A stretch of 64,000 nt of DNA from Comamonas resistens (GTDB taxonomy: Bacteria; Pseudomonadota; Gammaproteobacteria; Burkholderiales; Burkholderiaceae_C): NCBI RefSeq assembly GCF_030064165.1, contig NZ_CP125947.1, positions 1,736,001 to 1,800,000 on the forward strand, in the 5' to 3' direction. Shown in pieces: positions 42,441-50,370 of this stretch. Numbering within the stretch: position 1 is the stretch's first letter; each line of letters begins with the position of its first letter. The translations under genes were made by a program, and so were the position numbers. The notes beneath the pieces are model-generated. The model ran no database searches, was not told the DNA's origin, and saw only the letters and a list, made by a program, of their open reading frames with translations.

Positions 42441-42692
42441 TATTGCCGCCGGGCCGACCCAAGGCAATAAGCGACCCTCTTGGGGGGAGCGGCCACACGA
42501 AGTGGGCAAACGTGGGGGCTTTTTTATTGCCGCCGGGCCGCCCCAAGGCAATAAGCGACCCTCTTGGGGGGGAGCGGCCACACGAAGTGGGCAAGCGTGG
42601 GGGCTTTTTATTGCCGCTGGGCCGCCCCAAGGCAATAAGCGGCCCCCTCGGGGGGCAGCGGCCACACGAAGTGGGCAAGCGTGGGGGCTTTC
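42441..42692. repeat. Three tandem units of an 84-bp repeat
   Basis: Units begin TATTGCCGCCGGGCCG at 42441, 42525 and 42609, with only a few substitutions between them. Each unit contains an ATTGCC/AGGCAAT pair that can form a stem and a CCACACGAAGTGGGCAA block, and ends GTGGGGGCTTTTT. It lies between the permease stop (42389) and the convergent alcohol dehydrogenase stop (42717). The T-runs following GC-rich stems could act as terminators. Confidence 0.9.
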
Positions 42693-42716
42693 TTATCAAC
42701 CGGAGTGTTTGCGAAC

Positions 42717-43853
42717 TCAAAGAGAGCTGCTCAGCAACTGCTCATAGTCCTGCGCCGAGGCCAGGCGCGGATTGGTGGCATGGCAGTGGTCCTTGAGGGC
42801 GCCCTCAATCACGGCTTGGAACTGCCCGGCTTCCACCCCCATGGCTGCGAGCCCCGAAGGCAGGCCCAGACGTGCATTCATGTCGCGAATGGCCTCGGGA
42901 ATGTCGCTGCCGCTGGCAAGGCCCATGGCGTGGGCCATGCGGTTGAGCCTGTCTTCGCGCTGCACGCTCTCGGCACTGGCGTTGAAGAGCACCACGGCGG
43001 GCAGGAACATGGCGTTGAGCGTGCCGTGGTGCAGGCGTGGGTTCACGCCGCCCAGGCTGTGGCTCAGGCTGTGCACACAGCCCAGGCCTTTCTGGAAGGC
43101 CATGGCGCCCTGCATGCTGGCACTCATCAGCTGGCGGCGCGCCTCGCCGTCCAGGCCGTTGCGCGTGGCACGCTCGATATGTGCCCAGCCGCGCGTCAGC
43201 CCGTCCAGTGCGATGCCGTCGGCGGGCGGGTTGAAAGCCGCAGCCATGAAGGTTTCCATGCAGTGCGCAATCGCATCCATGCCCGTGGCTGCGGTCAGCA
43301 TGGGTGGCAGGCCATAGGTCAGTTCGGGGTCGCAGATGGCCGTTTTGGGTACCAGGTGCCAGCTGTGAAAGCCCAGCTTGCGGTGGTCGTCGACGATGAT
43401 GATGGCGCCGCGCGCCACTTCGCTGCCGGTGCCGCTGGTGGTGGGCACGGCAATCAGCGGGGCCACATGAGCGCCGATGCGGGGCGAGCCGCCCTCGATC
43501 GTGGCGTAGTGGGACAGCGGCCCTTCGTGGGTGGCCGCAATGGCCACGCCCTTGGCACAGTCGATGGCGCTGCCGCCGCCCACGGCAATCAGGCCGTCGC
43601 AATGCTGGGTCTTATAGAGTTCGGCCGCGGCACGCACGGCCGCTTCCGTGGGGTTGGACGGCGTCTGGTCGAACACGGCGTGGGGCAGGTCGCCCAGCGC
43701 CTCCAGGGCTTTTTGCAGAATGCCGGCAGCCTTGACGCCAGGGTCGGTGACGATCAGCGGCTTGCTGATGCCCACGCGCTCACATTCCTGGCGCAGCAGT
43801 TTCACGGCGCCGAAGTCGAACTGGATCTGGGTGACGTAATTGATAAAAGCCAT
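42717..43853 (-). CDS. Iron-containing alcohol dehydrogenase
   Basis: 378 residues from MAFINYVTQIQFDFGAV; a TTG start five codons earlier is possible. Family III ADH signatures: GLIAVGGGSAIDCAKGVA for the nucleotide, PTTSGTGSEV, and metal ligands in ATGMDAIAHCMETFMA, GCVHSLSHSLGG and HHGTLNA. These enzymes reduce or oxidise alcohols with NAD(P) and Fe(II). The substrate is not evident. It is convergent with the transporter gene across the tandem repeat. Confidence 0.93.
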   Translation of the reverse strand: MAFINYVTQIQFDFGAVKLLRQECERVGISKPLIVTDPGVKAAGILQKALEALGDLPHAVFDQTPSNPTEAAVRAAAELYKTQHCDGLIAVGGGSAIDCAKGVAIAATHEGPLSHYATIEGGSPRIGAHVAPLIAVPTTSGTGSEVARGAIIIVDDHRKLGFHSWHLVPKTAICDPELTYGLPPMLTAATGMDAIAHCMETFMAAAFNPPADGIALDGLTRGWAHIERATRNGLDGEARRQLMSASMQGAMAFQKGLGCVHSLSHSLGGVNPRLHHGTLNAMFLPAVVLFNASAESVQREDRLNRMAHAMGLASGSDIPEAIRDMNARLGLPSGLAAMGVEAGQFQAVIEGALKDHCHATNPRLASAQDYEQLLSSSL

Positions 43854-44081
43854 GACCTGGGTGCTCAATCTCGAAATGGGAATTTGGAAAATCTAGAGGC
43901 CCTGTGCTGCGCCGCAAAGAAAGCAAACCCTGAGAGGGCGGCCAAGGGCGTCGTGCCGGGGACAGGCGCCATGGCACAAGGCGTTTGTGGGTTTGAGTGA
44001 AATCAGACGTAAACGCTTTTCGGTCAAACGCCGGCAGCTATTGTTTTTGTAGTTTATCAACCGTGAGGCGCGCTTACCAAC

Positions 44082-45002
44082 TCAGGCCTGATAGTGATAG
44101 CGCTGCTCTTCATCGGCGGCGACCTGGCCCGCCGCAGTCAGCTCTGCCAGGTGCTGCTCCATGGTTCGGGTCTCGGCCGCCGCGGCCCAGGGCACATTGG
44201 CGCCGCTAGGGTAGAGCAGGCCTATGCCCGTCATCTCGGCAATGGTCTTGGGGGATTCGCGAATCCAGTCCAGAAGCTTGGCATCCCGCTCGTCTATTTT
44301 TGAGCTGAAGCTGGCGAGATCGCGCAAGAACACCTGCCTGTCGGTATAGATGCCGCGGTGGTGCGAGGTGACCCAGACCCGAGCGGGAATCTCCGGCAGC
44401 CTGGTCAGGCTGCGGCGAAAGCTGCTCAGGCTGGAGGAGGCATCGCCATAGTAGGGGCCGAAGCCCGTGAGGTCGATATCGCCTATGAAGGCCACGCCTT
44501 CTTGCTCCTCCACCAGCACGGTATGGCCGGCGGTGTGGCCTGGCATATGAAAGGCGCGAACCCTGGCCTGGCCCAGATCCCAGACGGCGCCATCGTCATA
44601 GGCCCGGGCGTCGGGGCGGGGGGCGTAAAAGAAGTCCTTCCGGAAGGCCTTGAGCAATTGCCCGGACAACGGGTTCTGCTCCGGCATGCCCAGCGCCGCA
44701 CACATGCCTGCCCAGCTGCGCGCGGCCTGCACATCGCCGTGATGGACATGGACTTGCGCATGAGGCAGGCGATGCAGGCCTGCCATATGGTCTTCATGCG
44801 CATGGCCCATGAGGATGATTTCGGTGGAATCGAATTCCGGGCCTATATGGTTGGCCACGATGGGGGTGTCAAAAGCGGCTCTGGTGTCCGAGCCCTGGAT
44901 CAGAATCTGATTGCCATCGGGGTATTTGCCGCTTCGCTTGCCGAAGAAAACTCGGACCCGGCCAAAGTCGGTGCGGGGAATGCTCGTGTCAGGGGTGTTC
45001 AT
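44082..45002 (-). CDS. MBL fold metallo-hydrolase
   Basis: 306 residues from ATG 45002. The metal motif HAHEDH at 67-72 (HxHxDH) and a second His in MPGHTAGHTVL, plus GDIDLTGFGPYYGD, are typical of the metallo-beta-lactamase superfamily with two metal ions. The C-terminal part (about 210-300) is a helical, DNA-binding-like tail (EMTGIGLLYPSGANVPWAAA) often seen in such hydrolases. Substrate unknown. A preceding in-frame ATG at 45050 is less likely because it extends the chain without homology. Confidence 0.88.
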   Translation of the reverse strand: MNTPDTSIPRTDFGRVRVFFGKRSGKYPDGNQILIQGSDTRAAFDTPIVANHIGPEFDSTEIILMGHAHEDHMAGLHRLPHAQVHVHHGDVQAARSWAGMCAALGMPEQNPLSGQLLKAFRKDFFYAPRPDARAYDDGAVWDLGQARVRAFHMPGHTAGHTVLVEEQEGVAFIGDIDLTGFGPYYGDASSSLSSFRRSLTRLPEIPARVWVTSHHRGIYTDRQVFLRDLASFSSKIDERDAKLLDWIRESPKTIAEMTGIGLLYPSGANVPWAAAAETRTMEQHLAELTAAGQVAADEEQRYHYQA

Positions 45003-45223
45003 GGCAGCGCTTGCGTGGGTGGATGAAGGGTGAAGGCTGGATTCGGCCAAGATATACCAGGACTTTGCGAGCCTATGTCACCTGATGGGCAGGCTGGCAA
45101 GCGTTTGCAGGCAGTGGCTCAGGTGTCTGGTGGAAATGTGCATGGGTCATGCGCTTGACAGTGAGCGCCCCCCGGATGGCCTCACAATGCCGGCTGTGTT
45201 TTCAATCCCCGTGAATCAAGAGC

Positions 45224-46192
45224 ATGTCTGATCCATCTTCCGCGTTGACGCCCTCCATGCGCGATGTGCTGCGCCGCATGGAGCGCGCAGCGCGTACGCC
45301 CATGTATCAACTGGGCGCTGCCGGAGCCAAGGCCGCTTATGAGGCGGGTGCGGGCGTGCTGGAAATCCCCGCCGTGCCACTCGCGCGTGTCGAGGCGCTG
45401 CAGATTCCTGCCCGCGATGGATATGCCTTGCCTGCGCGGCTTTATGCGCCAGTGAGCCGTGACGATGCCGTTGAGGAAGGCCTGCCGGTGCTGCTATACC
45501 TGCATGGCGGCGGCTTTACCGTGGGCAGCGTGGCCACACATGACCAGCTTTGCCGGCAACTGGCGCATCTGGCGGGCTGCATGGTGGTGTCGCTGGACTA
45601 CCGGCTGGCGCCGGAGTTCCGGTTTCCCGTTGCCCACAACGATGCCTGGGATGCGCTGCAGTGGCTGGCGGCCCATGGCGAGGAGCTGGGCGCTGACGCC
45701 AGCCGCATCGCCATCGGCGGCGACAGCGCGGGCGGCACCTTGTCGGCCTATTGCGCCATCGAGGCGCGCGACACGGGATTGCCGCTGGCGTTGCAGCTGC
45801 TGATTTATCCGGGAACCACGGCCCATCAGGATACGGACTCGCACCGCCGCTATGCTCAGGGCTTTGTGCTCGATGAACCTGCCATCACCTGGTTCTTCGC
45901 CCAGTACCTGGCCCATCCCGAAGATCGCGAAGACTGGCGTTTCGCGCCATTGCTGGCGCCGGATGTGGACGGTGTGGCACCAGCCTGGATCGGCCTTGCG
46001 GAATGCGATCCGCTGGTGGATGAGGGCGTGCAATATGCCGACAAATTGCGCATGGCGGGTGTGCCTGTGGATCTGGAGATCTACAAGGGGGTGACCCATG
46101 AATTCGTCAAAATGGGCCGTGTCATCGCCGAAGCCAGGCGCGCCCATGCGGATATGGCCGCAGCGCTCAAGAGTGCCTTCGGCTTGAACTGA
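45224..46192 (+). CDS. Alpha/beta hydrolase, HSL-type esterase
   Basis: 322 residues. HGGGF at 94-98 forms the oxyanion hole; the nucleophile Ser168 is in GDSAGG; Asp in ECDPLVDEG and His in THEFVKMG complete the triad. These are the marks of the hormone-sensitive lipase family, which hydrolyses short acyl esters. It is followed after 16 bases by the thioesterase-acetyltransferase fusion, probably co-transcribed. Confidence 0.92.
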   Translation: MSDPSSALTPSMRDVLRRMERAARTPMYQLGAAGAKAAYEAGAGVLEIPAVPLARVEALQIPARDGYALPARLYAPVSRDDAVEEGLPVLLYLHGGGFTVGSVATHDQLCRQLAHLAGCMVVSLDYRLAPEFRFPVAHNDAWDALQWLAAHGEELGADASRIAIGGDSAGGTLSAYCAIEARDTGLPLALQLLIYPGTTAHQDTDSHRRYAQGFVLDEPAITWFFAQYLAHPEDREDWRFAPLLAPDVDGVAPAWIGLAECDPLVDEGVQYADKLRMAGVPVDLEIYKGVTHEFVKMGRVIAEARRAHADMAAALKSAFGLN

Positions 46193-46208
46193 AACCAGAG
46201 AACAGAAT

Positions 46209-47066
46209 ATGAACCGACAAGACTTTCGCAGCTTTACCCGTATTGAGGTGCGCTGGGCCGAGGTGGATGCGCAGAAGATCGTCTTCAACGCCCATTACCT
46301 GATGTATGCCGATGTGGCCATCACCCACTACTGGCGCCAGCTGGCGATTCCTTACGAGGCAGGCTTTGCCGCGCTGGGCGGCGAGCTGTTTGTCAAAAAG
46401 GCCAGCACCACCTATCACGCCTCGGCCACGCTGGGCGATGTGCTGGATGTGGGCATACGCTGCGTCAGGCAAGGCAATAGCTCGGTGCAGTTCGAGGCCG
46501 GCATCTTCCGCGGCATGGAGCTGCTCAATACCGTGGAGCTGGTCTATGTGTTTGCAGACGCCGCCACGCAGACGCCCCAGCCTCTGCCGCAGGCCATGCG
46601 CGATGTGCTGACGGCGTTTGAAGCGGGCCAGGAGGTGGTCAGCCTGCGCTCCGGCAGCTGGAACGATCTGGGCCGCGAGGCCGAGCGCCTGCGCATGGCG
46701 GTATTTGTGAAAGAGCAGGGCGTGCCGCGCGAGATCGAGATCGACGAGTTCGATCCGATTGCCCGCCATGTCGTCTTGCTCAATGCGCTGCAGCAGCCCG
46801 TGGCAACGGGCCGTCTGGTCAGCGATGCGCCGGGCGTGGGCCGCATCGGCCGCATGGCGGTGGACCGTGGCGTGCGCGGCGGCCGCTGGGGGCGCATGGT
46901 GCTGGACAGCCTGGTCGAGGCTGCCCGCGAACGCGGCGATAGCGAGGTGGTGCTGCACGCTCAGCGCCATGCCGAGCCCTTCTATCTGCGTGCAGGCTTC
47001 CTGCCCGAGGGCGATCCCTACGAGGAAGCCGGCATTCCTCACATCACCATGCGCCGGGTGTTATAA
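46209..47066 (+). CDS. FadM/YbgC thioesterase fused to GNAT acetyltransferase
   Basis: 285 residues. Residues about 1-130 are a hot-dog acyl-CoA thioesterase (EVRWAEVDAQKIVFNAHYLMYADVAI, with the Asp of the family). Residues about 140-285 are a GNAT domain: AERLRMAVFVKEQGVPREIEIDEFD, GRIGRMAVDRGVRGGRWGRMVL with the acetyl-CoA binding loop, and HAQRHAEPFYLRAGFLPEG. Both parts recognise acyl-CoA. Start supported by AGAGAACAGA upstream, weak but reasonable. Confidence 0.88.
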   Translation: MNRQDFRSFTRIEVRWAEVDAQKIVFNAHYLMYADVAITHYWRQLAIPYEAGFAALGGELFVKKASTTYHASATLGDVLDVGIRCVRQGNSSVQFEAGIFRGMELLNTVELVYVFADAATQTPQPLPQAMRDVLTAFEAGQEVVSLRSGSWNDLGREAERLRMAVFVKEQGVPREIEIDEFDPIARHVVLLNALQQPVATGRLVSDAPGVGRIGRMAVDRGVRGGRWGRMVLDSLVEAARERGDSEVVLHAQRHAEPFYLRAGFLPEGDPYEEAGIPHITMRRVL

Positions 47067-47076
47067 GGATTCCGGT

Positions 47077-47113
47077 TTTGATAGCTGTCAGCGCTTGATG
47101 GATAAGCGCTGCA
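47077..47113 (+). repeat. TTTGATAGCTG/AGCGCTT family repeat
   Basis: TTTGATAGCTGTC followed by AGCGCTTGATGGATAAGCGCTGCA in one unit: the AGCGCTT and AAGCGCT arms are paired across GATGGAT. It is almost identical to the copy at 32479. It lies 10 bases after the fusion gene. Confidence 0.7.
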
Positions 47114-47146
47114 GTCTGATTTGATTCATATCCGAAAGGCCTGAAC

Positions 47147-47227
47147 ATGGGACGCATCATGACGGTGCTGTGCGTGATCGGCGTGCTGGCCGCGGGCTAT
47201 GCGGCCTATCGCTACGGCGTGTTTTGA
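47147..47227 (+). CDS. Small single-pass membrane peptide (26 residues)
   Basis: An ATG, 26 codons and TGA. GAAAGG lies 7 bases upstream, a good ribosome site. The product MGRIMTVLCVIGVLAAGY followed by AAYRYGVF has a hydrophobic core of about 15 residues and charged ends, like small inner-membrane peptides. Codon use (GTG, CTG, GGC, GCC) matches neighbouring genes. No family recognised. It is placed after the fusion gene and the repeat, and may be part of that transcript. Confidence 0.5.
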   Translation: MGRIMTVLCVIGVLAAGYAAYRYGVF

Positions 47228-47238
47228 CGCAATACAGC

Positions 47239-47384
47239 GAGAAAGGTGACTGAGCGGCTGAAGGTGGGCGCCACCCAAAAGCGACAAAGCCAGCGTTGCT
47301 GCTGGCTGTTGTTGGCGGGAGCGCTCTGCGGCAATGCCCCTGTGGCTGTGCCGCACGCAGGTTCGAATCCTGTCCTTTCTCACC
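47239..47384 (+). other. tRNA-like structured sequence, not a normal tRNA
   Basis: GAGAAAGG (47239-47246) pairs perfectly with CCTTTCTC (47374-47381), and GCAGG TTCGAAT CCTGT (47357-47373) is a complete T-arm ending ACC. After the first arm, TGACTGAGCGGCTGAAGGT resembles a type-II D-arm. The part between is too long (about 90 bases) and contains other strong hairpins (AGCCAGC...GCTGGCT at 47288; TGCGGCA...TGCCGCA at 47327). It could be a degenerate tRNA, an interrupted tRNA or another structured RNA. Confidence 0.4.
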
Positions 47385-47400
47385 TGCGGTGTCTGCGGGT

Positions 47401-47898
47401 TTATTGCAGCTGATCCTTGATGGCGGCCAGCGCCTTCTGTGCGCAGGCTTCATCCAGATGACCGCCGGGGGCGCCGGCCACGCCGATGGCGCCCACGGTG
47501 TCATTGCCAATCTTCACCGGCACGCCGCCGGCCAGCACCAGGAAACCGGGAATCTGGGCCATGCCGGCAGCATCGGGGTTGGACTGAACCGCCTTGGCAA
47601 TGCCGCTGGTGGGGTTGCGCGAAGAGGCCGAGGTGAAGGCCTTGGCGCGCGAAGCCTCTACCGTGTGGGTGCCTGCGCCATCGGCGCGCACCAGGGCCAG
47701 CAGCACGCCGGCGCGGTCCACCACGGAGGCGCTGACGTTATAGCCTTCGGCGCTGCAGGCCGCCACGGTCTGCTGGGCCAGTTGCCCGGCGGTGGCCGAT
47801 GCAAGGCTGCGGTTGGTGGTGGTGGAAGCCAGGGCGGCGGCGCTCAGGCCCAGGGCAATGGCAGCGGTCGCGGCGGTCTTCAGCAGGCGTTGGTTCAT
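47401..47898 (-). CDS. GlcG/HbpS family heme-binding-like secreted protein
   Basis: 165 residues with signal peptide MNQRLLKTAATAAIALGLSAAALA. The GlcG/HbpS domain is recognised from ACSAEGYNVSASVVDRAGVLLALVRADGA, EASRAKAFTSAS and the end GAIGVAGAPGGHLDEACAQKAL. HbpS binds heme and takes part in sensing in Streptomyces; most proteobacterial members have no proven role. Transcribed alone. The start codon lies 24 bases from repeat copy B. Confidence 0.85.
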   Translation of the reverse strand: MNQRLLKTAATAAIALGLSAAALASTTTNRSLASATAGQLAQQTVAACSAEGYNVSASVVDRAGVLLALVRADGAGTHTVEASRAKAFTSASSRNPTSGIAKAVQSNPDAAGMAQIPGFLVLAGGVPVKIGNDTVGAIGVAGAPGGHLDEACAQKALAAIKDQLQ

Positions 47899-47921
47899 TT
47901 CGACTCCTAGAGTTCAGGTTG

Positions 47922-47999
47922 GGACTTACGCAAACAAGGGTGCGCCAAGGGTTGCGGCCTTGAAGCGAAGCTCTTGTTTGAACCTGATGTGCGTAAGCC
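47922..47999. repeat. 77-bp inverted-end element, copy B
   Basis: GGACTTACGCAAACAAGG at the left, GTGCGTAAGCC at the right, with TGCGCCAAGG and GAAGCGAAGCTCTTG inside. It lies upstream of the GlcG/HbpS-like gene on the minus strand. Differences from copy C are mostly in the middle third. Confidence 0.8.
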
Positions 48000-48220
48000 G
48001 TACAGGTTTCAGGCAATGGCTGAACTGTAGGGGGCGATTGCGGGCCTGCCCATTCGCAGCTTTGCCCAGTGGGCTCAGTAATCCTACGGATGGCTGGCGC
48101 TGGGTCTGCAGTCTGTCCTGTCATGGCTGCAGGCCCGGCAGCCACAGCCCTGTCCACTACCGCGGCGATGCGCAAGGCGGAAAGGCAGGCTGGGCGGCGG
48201 AGGCAGGGGAATAGCGGCAG

Positions 48221-49195
48221 TCAGATATCGGCCAGCAGCTCGTAGGGCAGGGGCAGCAACTGCAGATCGATGCCGTTGGCTGCGTCGGCGCTCTGGCCTT
48301 CGCTCAATGCAGCGTGGGCAAACAGGTCGTCGCGCGTGGACGATGCAATCTGCATGGACACCAGGGCATCCCAGCCTCCGCCGGGCGTTGCCGCAGCCTG
48401 TACCACGGTGCCCGTGGATTGCTCCAGATCCTCGTGGCTGAAGACTTCCTGACCCACGGCCAGAGCCTTCTCTGCATGGACCAGATAAGTGCGGCGCTTG
48501 AGCGTGCCGCGGAACTGGCTGCGGGCCACGATCTCCTGGCCGGGATAGCAGCCCTTTTTGAAGTTCACACCGCCCAGGGACTCGTAGTTGAGCATCTGGG
48601 GCACGAAAGCGTCGACCACGGGCGCGGACAGCGTGGCCACGCCGCTTTGCACTTCGGACCATTGCCACAGGTCTTCGCCTAGCGCTTGGCCTTCGGGGCG
48701 CTGGCCTGTGGGGGCAATCCACAGCGCACGGTCATTGCCTGCCGCCGGGTAGAGGGCCAGCACACTGGCTTGGCCTTCATGTTTGAGACTCCATGGGGCG
48801 GCATCGGCACCCAGGTATTGCTGGGCCGCGCTGCCGGCCAGGCCGTAGAGGCCGAATTCGCCAGTGGCGTCGCTGAGCTTGCATTGGGCGCGCAGCACAA
48901 ACATGGACAGGCGCTTGAGCGTGGGCGCCAGCAGGCTGCGGTCACAAATGAGCACAATTTCCTCGGCCGAACGCTTGAAACCGATAAAGCTGGCCAGCAT
49001 GCGGCCCTTGGCCGTGCAAAACGCAGCCAGACGGGCGTGATTCATATCCAGCAGCGCAAAGTCGTTGCTCAGCTGACCGTGCAGAAAACTGGCCGCATCG
49101 GCCCCCATGGCGCGAATGACACCCAGATGGGAGAGGGGAGTGATGCCGTTGAGAGGCTGCAGGGCTGTGGGAGCGGACAAGGTGGACTGAGTCAT
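48221..49195 (-). CDS. ygfZ: YgfZ family folate-binding protein
   Basis: 324 residues. The KGCYPGQEIVAR motif is the YgfZ signature with its conserved Cys; the N-terminal LSHLGVIRAMGADAASFLHGQLSNDF matches the GcvT-like fold. YgfZ uses tetrahydrofolate to support iron-sulfur enzyme repair. The gene is divergent from mltG with only 9 bp between starts. Confidence 0.93.
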   Translation of the reverse strand: MTQSTLSAPTALQPLNGITPLSHLGVIRAMGADAASFLHGQLSNDFALLDMNHARLAAFCTAKGRMLASFIGFKRSAEEIVLICDRSLLAPTLKRLSMFVLRAQCKLSDATGEFGLYGLAGSAAQQYLGADAAPWSLKHEGQASVLALYPAAGNDRALWIAPTGQRPEGQALGEDLWQWSEVQSGVATLSAPVVDAFVPQMLNYESLGGVNFKKGCYPGQEIVARSQFRGTLKRRTYLVHAEKALAVGQEVFSHEDLEQSTGTVVQAAATPGGGWDALVSMQIASSTRDDLFAHAALSEGQSADAANGIDLQLLPLPYELLADI

Positions 49196-49204
49196 GGCTG
49201 AATT

Positions 49205-50236
49205 ATGATCGCCGCTCTAAGTCTTCAATGGATCAAGGTTGTGCGTGCTTTATTTCGTGCACTGATTATTTTGCTGTTGCTGGCCGCTGCTGCGGCGGGC
49301 GGCGCATGGTGGTGGCTGCATCAGCCGCTGCAACTGTCCCAGCCCAATCTGGAGCTGGAGATCGAGCCCGGCACCACACCGCGCGGTGTGGCCCAGAACG
49401 TGGTCAAGGCTGGTGTGCAGACCGATGCGCGCCTGCTGTATGCCTGGTTCCGTCTCTCCGGCAAGGATCGTGCCATCAAGGCCGGCAATTACGAGCTGAG
49501 CACGGGCCTGACTCCCTATGAGCTGCTGCAGAAGCTGGCACGTGGCGAGGAAAGCCTGCGTGCGCTGACTCTGGTCGAGGGCTGGAACTGGCGTCAGGTG
49601 CGCGCAGCCCTGGCGCGCGAAGAATTTCTCAAGCAGGACAGCGCGGGCATGAGCGACGAGGCCATCATGGCCCAGCTCGAACGCGCGGGCGTGCATCCCG
49701 AAGGCCGCTTCTTCCCTGATACCTATACCTATGCCAAGGGCAGCTCGGACATCGCCTTGCTGCGCCGCGCCCTGCATGCCATGGATCGCCGCCTGGCCGA
49801 TGCCTGGGCCATGCGTGCAGCCAACACGCCGCTCAAGTCCGCCGATGAGGCCCTGATCCTGGCCAGCATCGTGGAGAAGGAAACCGGCAAGGCCGCAGAC
49901 CGGGCCCAGATTGCCGGGGTGTTCAGCAACCGGCTGCGCGTTGGCATGTTGCTGCAGACCGACCCCAGCGTCATCTACGGGCTGGGGGCCAAATTCGACG
50001 GCAATCTGCGCAAGCGCGATCTGCAGACCGATACGCCCTGGAACACCTATACCCGCGCAGGCCTGCCGCCCACGCCGATCGCCATGCCCGGCAAGGCCGC
50101 GCTGATGGCGGCCGTGCAGCCCGAGCAGACTAAGGCTTTGTACTTTGTGGCGCGCGGCGATGGCTCCAGCCACTTCAGTGCCACGCTGGACGAACACAAT
50201 AGGGCGGTGAACCGCTATCAGAGAGGCGGGCAATAA
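49205..50236 (+). CDS. mltG: Endolytic murein transglycosylase MltG
   Basis: 343 residues with one N-terminal membrane helix (RALIILLLLAAAAAGGAWWW), a LysM-like periplasmic part and the YceG catalytic domain. The catalytic Glu is in ASIVEKETG (Glu224). GVFSNRLRVGMLLQTDPSVIYGLG is the usual end motif. MltG cleaves nascent glycan strands and sets their length. In many bacteria it precedes tmk, as here. A GTG at 49241 is an alternative start. Confidence 0.94.
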   Translation: MIAALSLQWIKVVRALFRALIILLLLAAAAAGGAWWWLHQPLQLSQPNLELEIEPGTTPRGVAQNVVKAGVQTDARLLYAWFRLSGKDRAIKAGNYELSTGLTPYELLQKLARGEESLRALTLVEGWNWRQVRAALAREEFLKQDSAGMSDEAIMAQLERAGVHPEGRFFPDTYTYAKGSSDIALLRRALHAMDRRLADAWAMRAANTPLKSADEALILASIVEKETGKAADRAQIAGVFSNRLRVGMLLQTDPSVIYGLGAKFDGNLRKRDLQTDTPWNTYTRAGLPPTPIAMPGKAALMAAVQPEQTKALYFVARGDGSSHFSATLDEHNRAVNRYQRGGQ

Positions 50237-50239
50237 GTT

Positions 50240-50317
50240 CCCCCTGAGGCGCTGGCGCGCCTTCCCCCTGAGGGGGACGACACCCTCGGTGCGCGGCGGC
50301 GCTTCCTCGGTGTCTCT
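50240..50317. repeat. GC-rich post-stop repeat, copy 1
   Basis: Begins CCCCCTGAGG directly after the mltG stop, followed by TTCCCCCTGAGGGGGACGAC and ends with CCTCGGTGTCTCT. The first part can form a hairpin (TTCCCCCTGAGGGGGA). Related to the copy at 52516. Confidence 0.65.
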
Positions 50318-50370
50318 TTGATGGGGCATGCCTTTTCGGGTGCAGCTCGCAATAAATGGATGATTTTTGA

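Noticed and set aside
42441..42692. CRISPR array
   Set aside because: Units are contiguous without unique spacers, and no cas genes are near.
42174..42720. Open frames across the tandem 84-bp repeats, with a 28-residue repeated peptide
   Set aside because: Unit length divisible by three keeps frames open by chance; no start or ribosome site of quality.
47239..47384. Ordinary tRNA call
   Set aside because: The core is far too long and no normal anticodon arm can be drawn.
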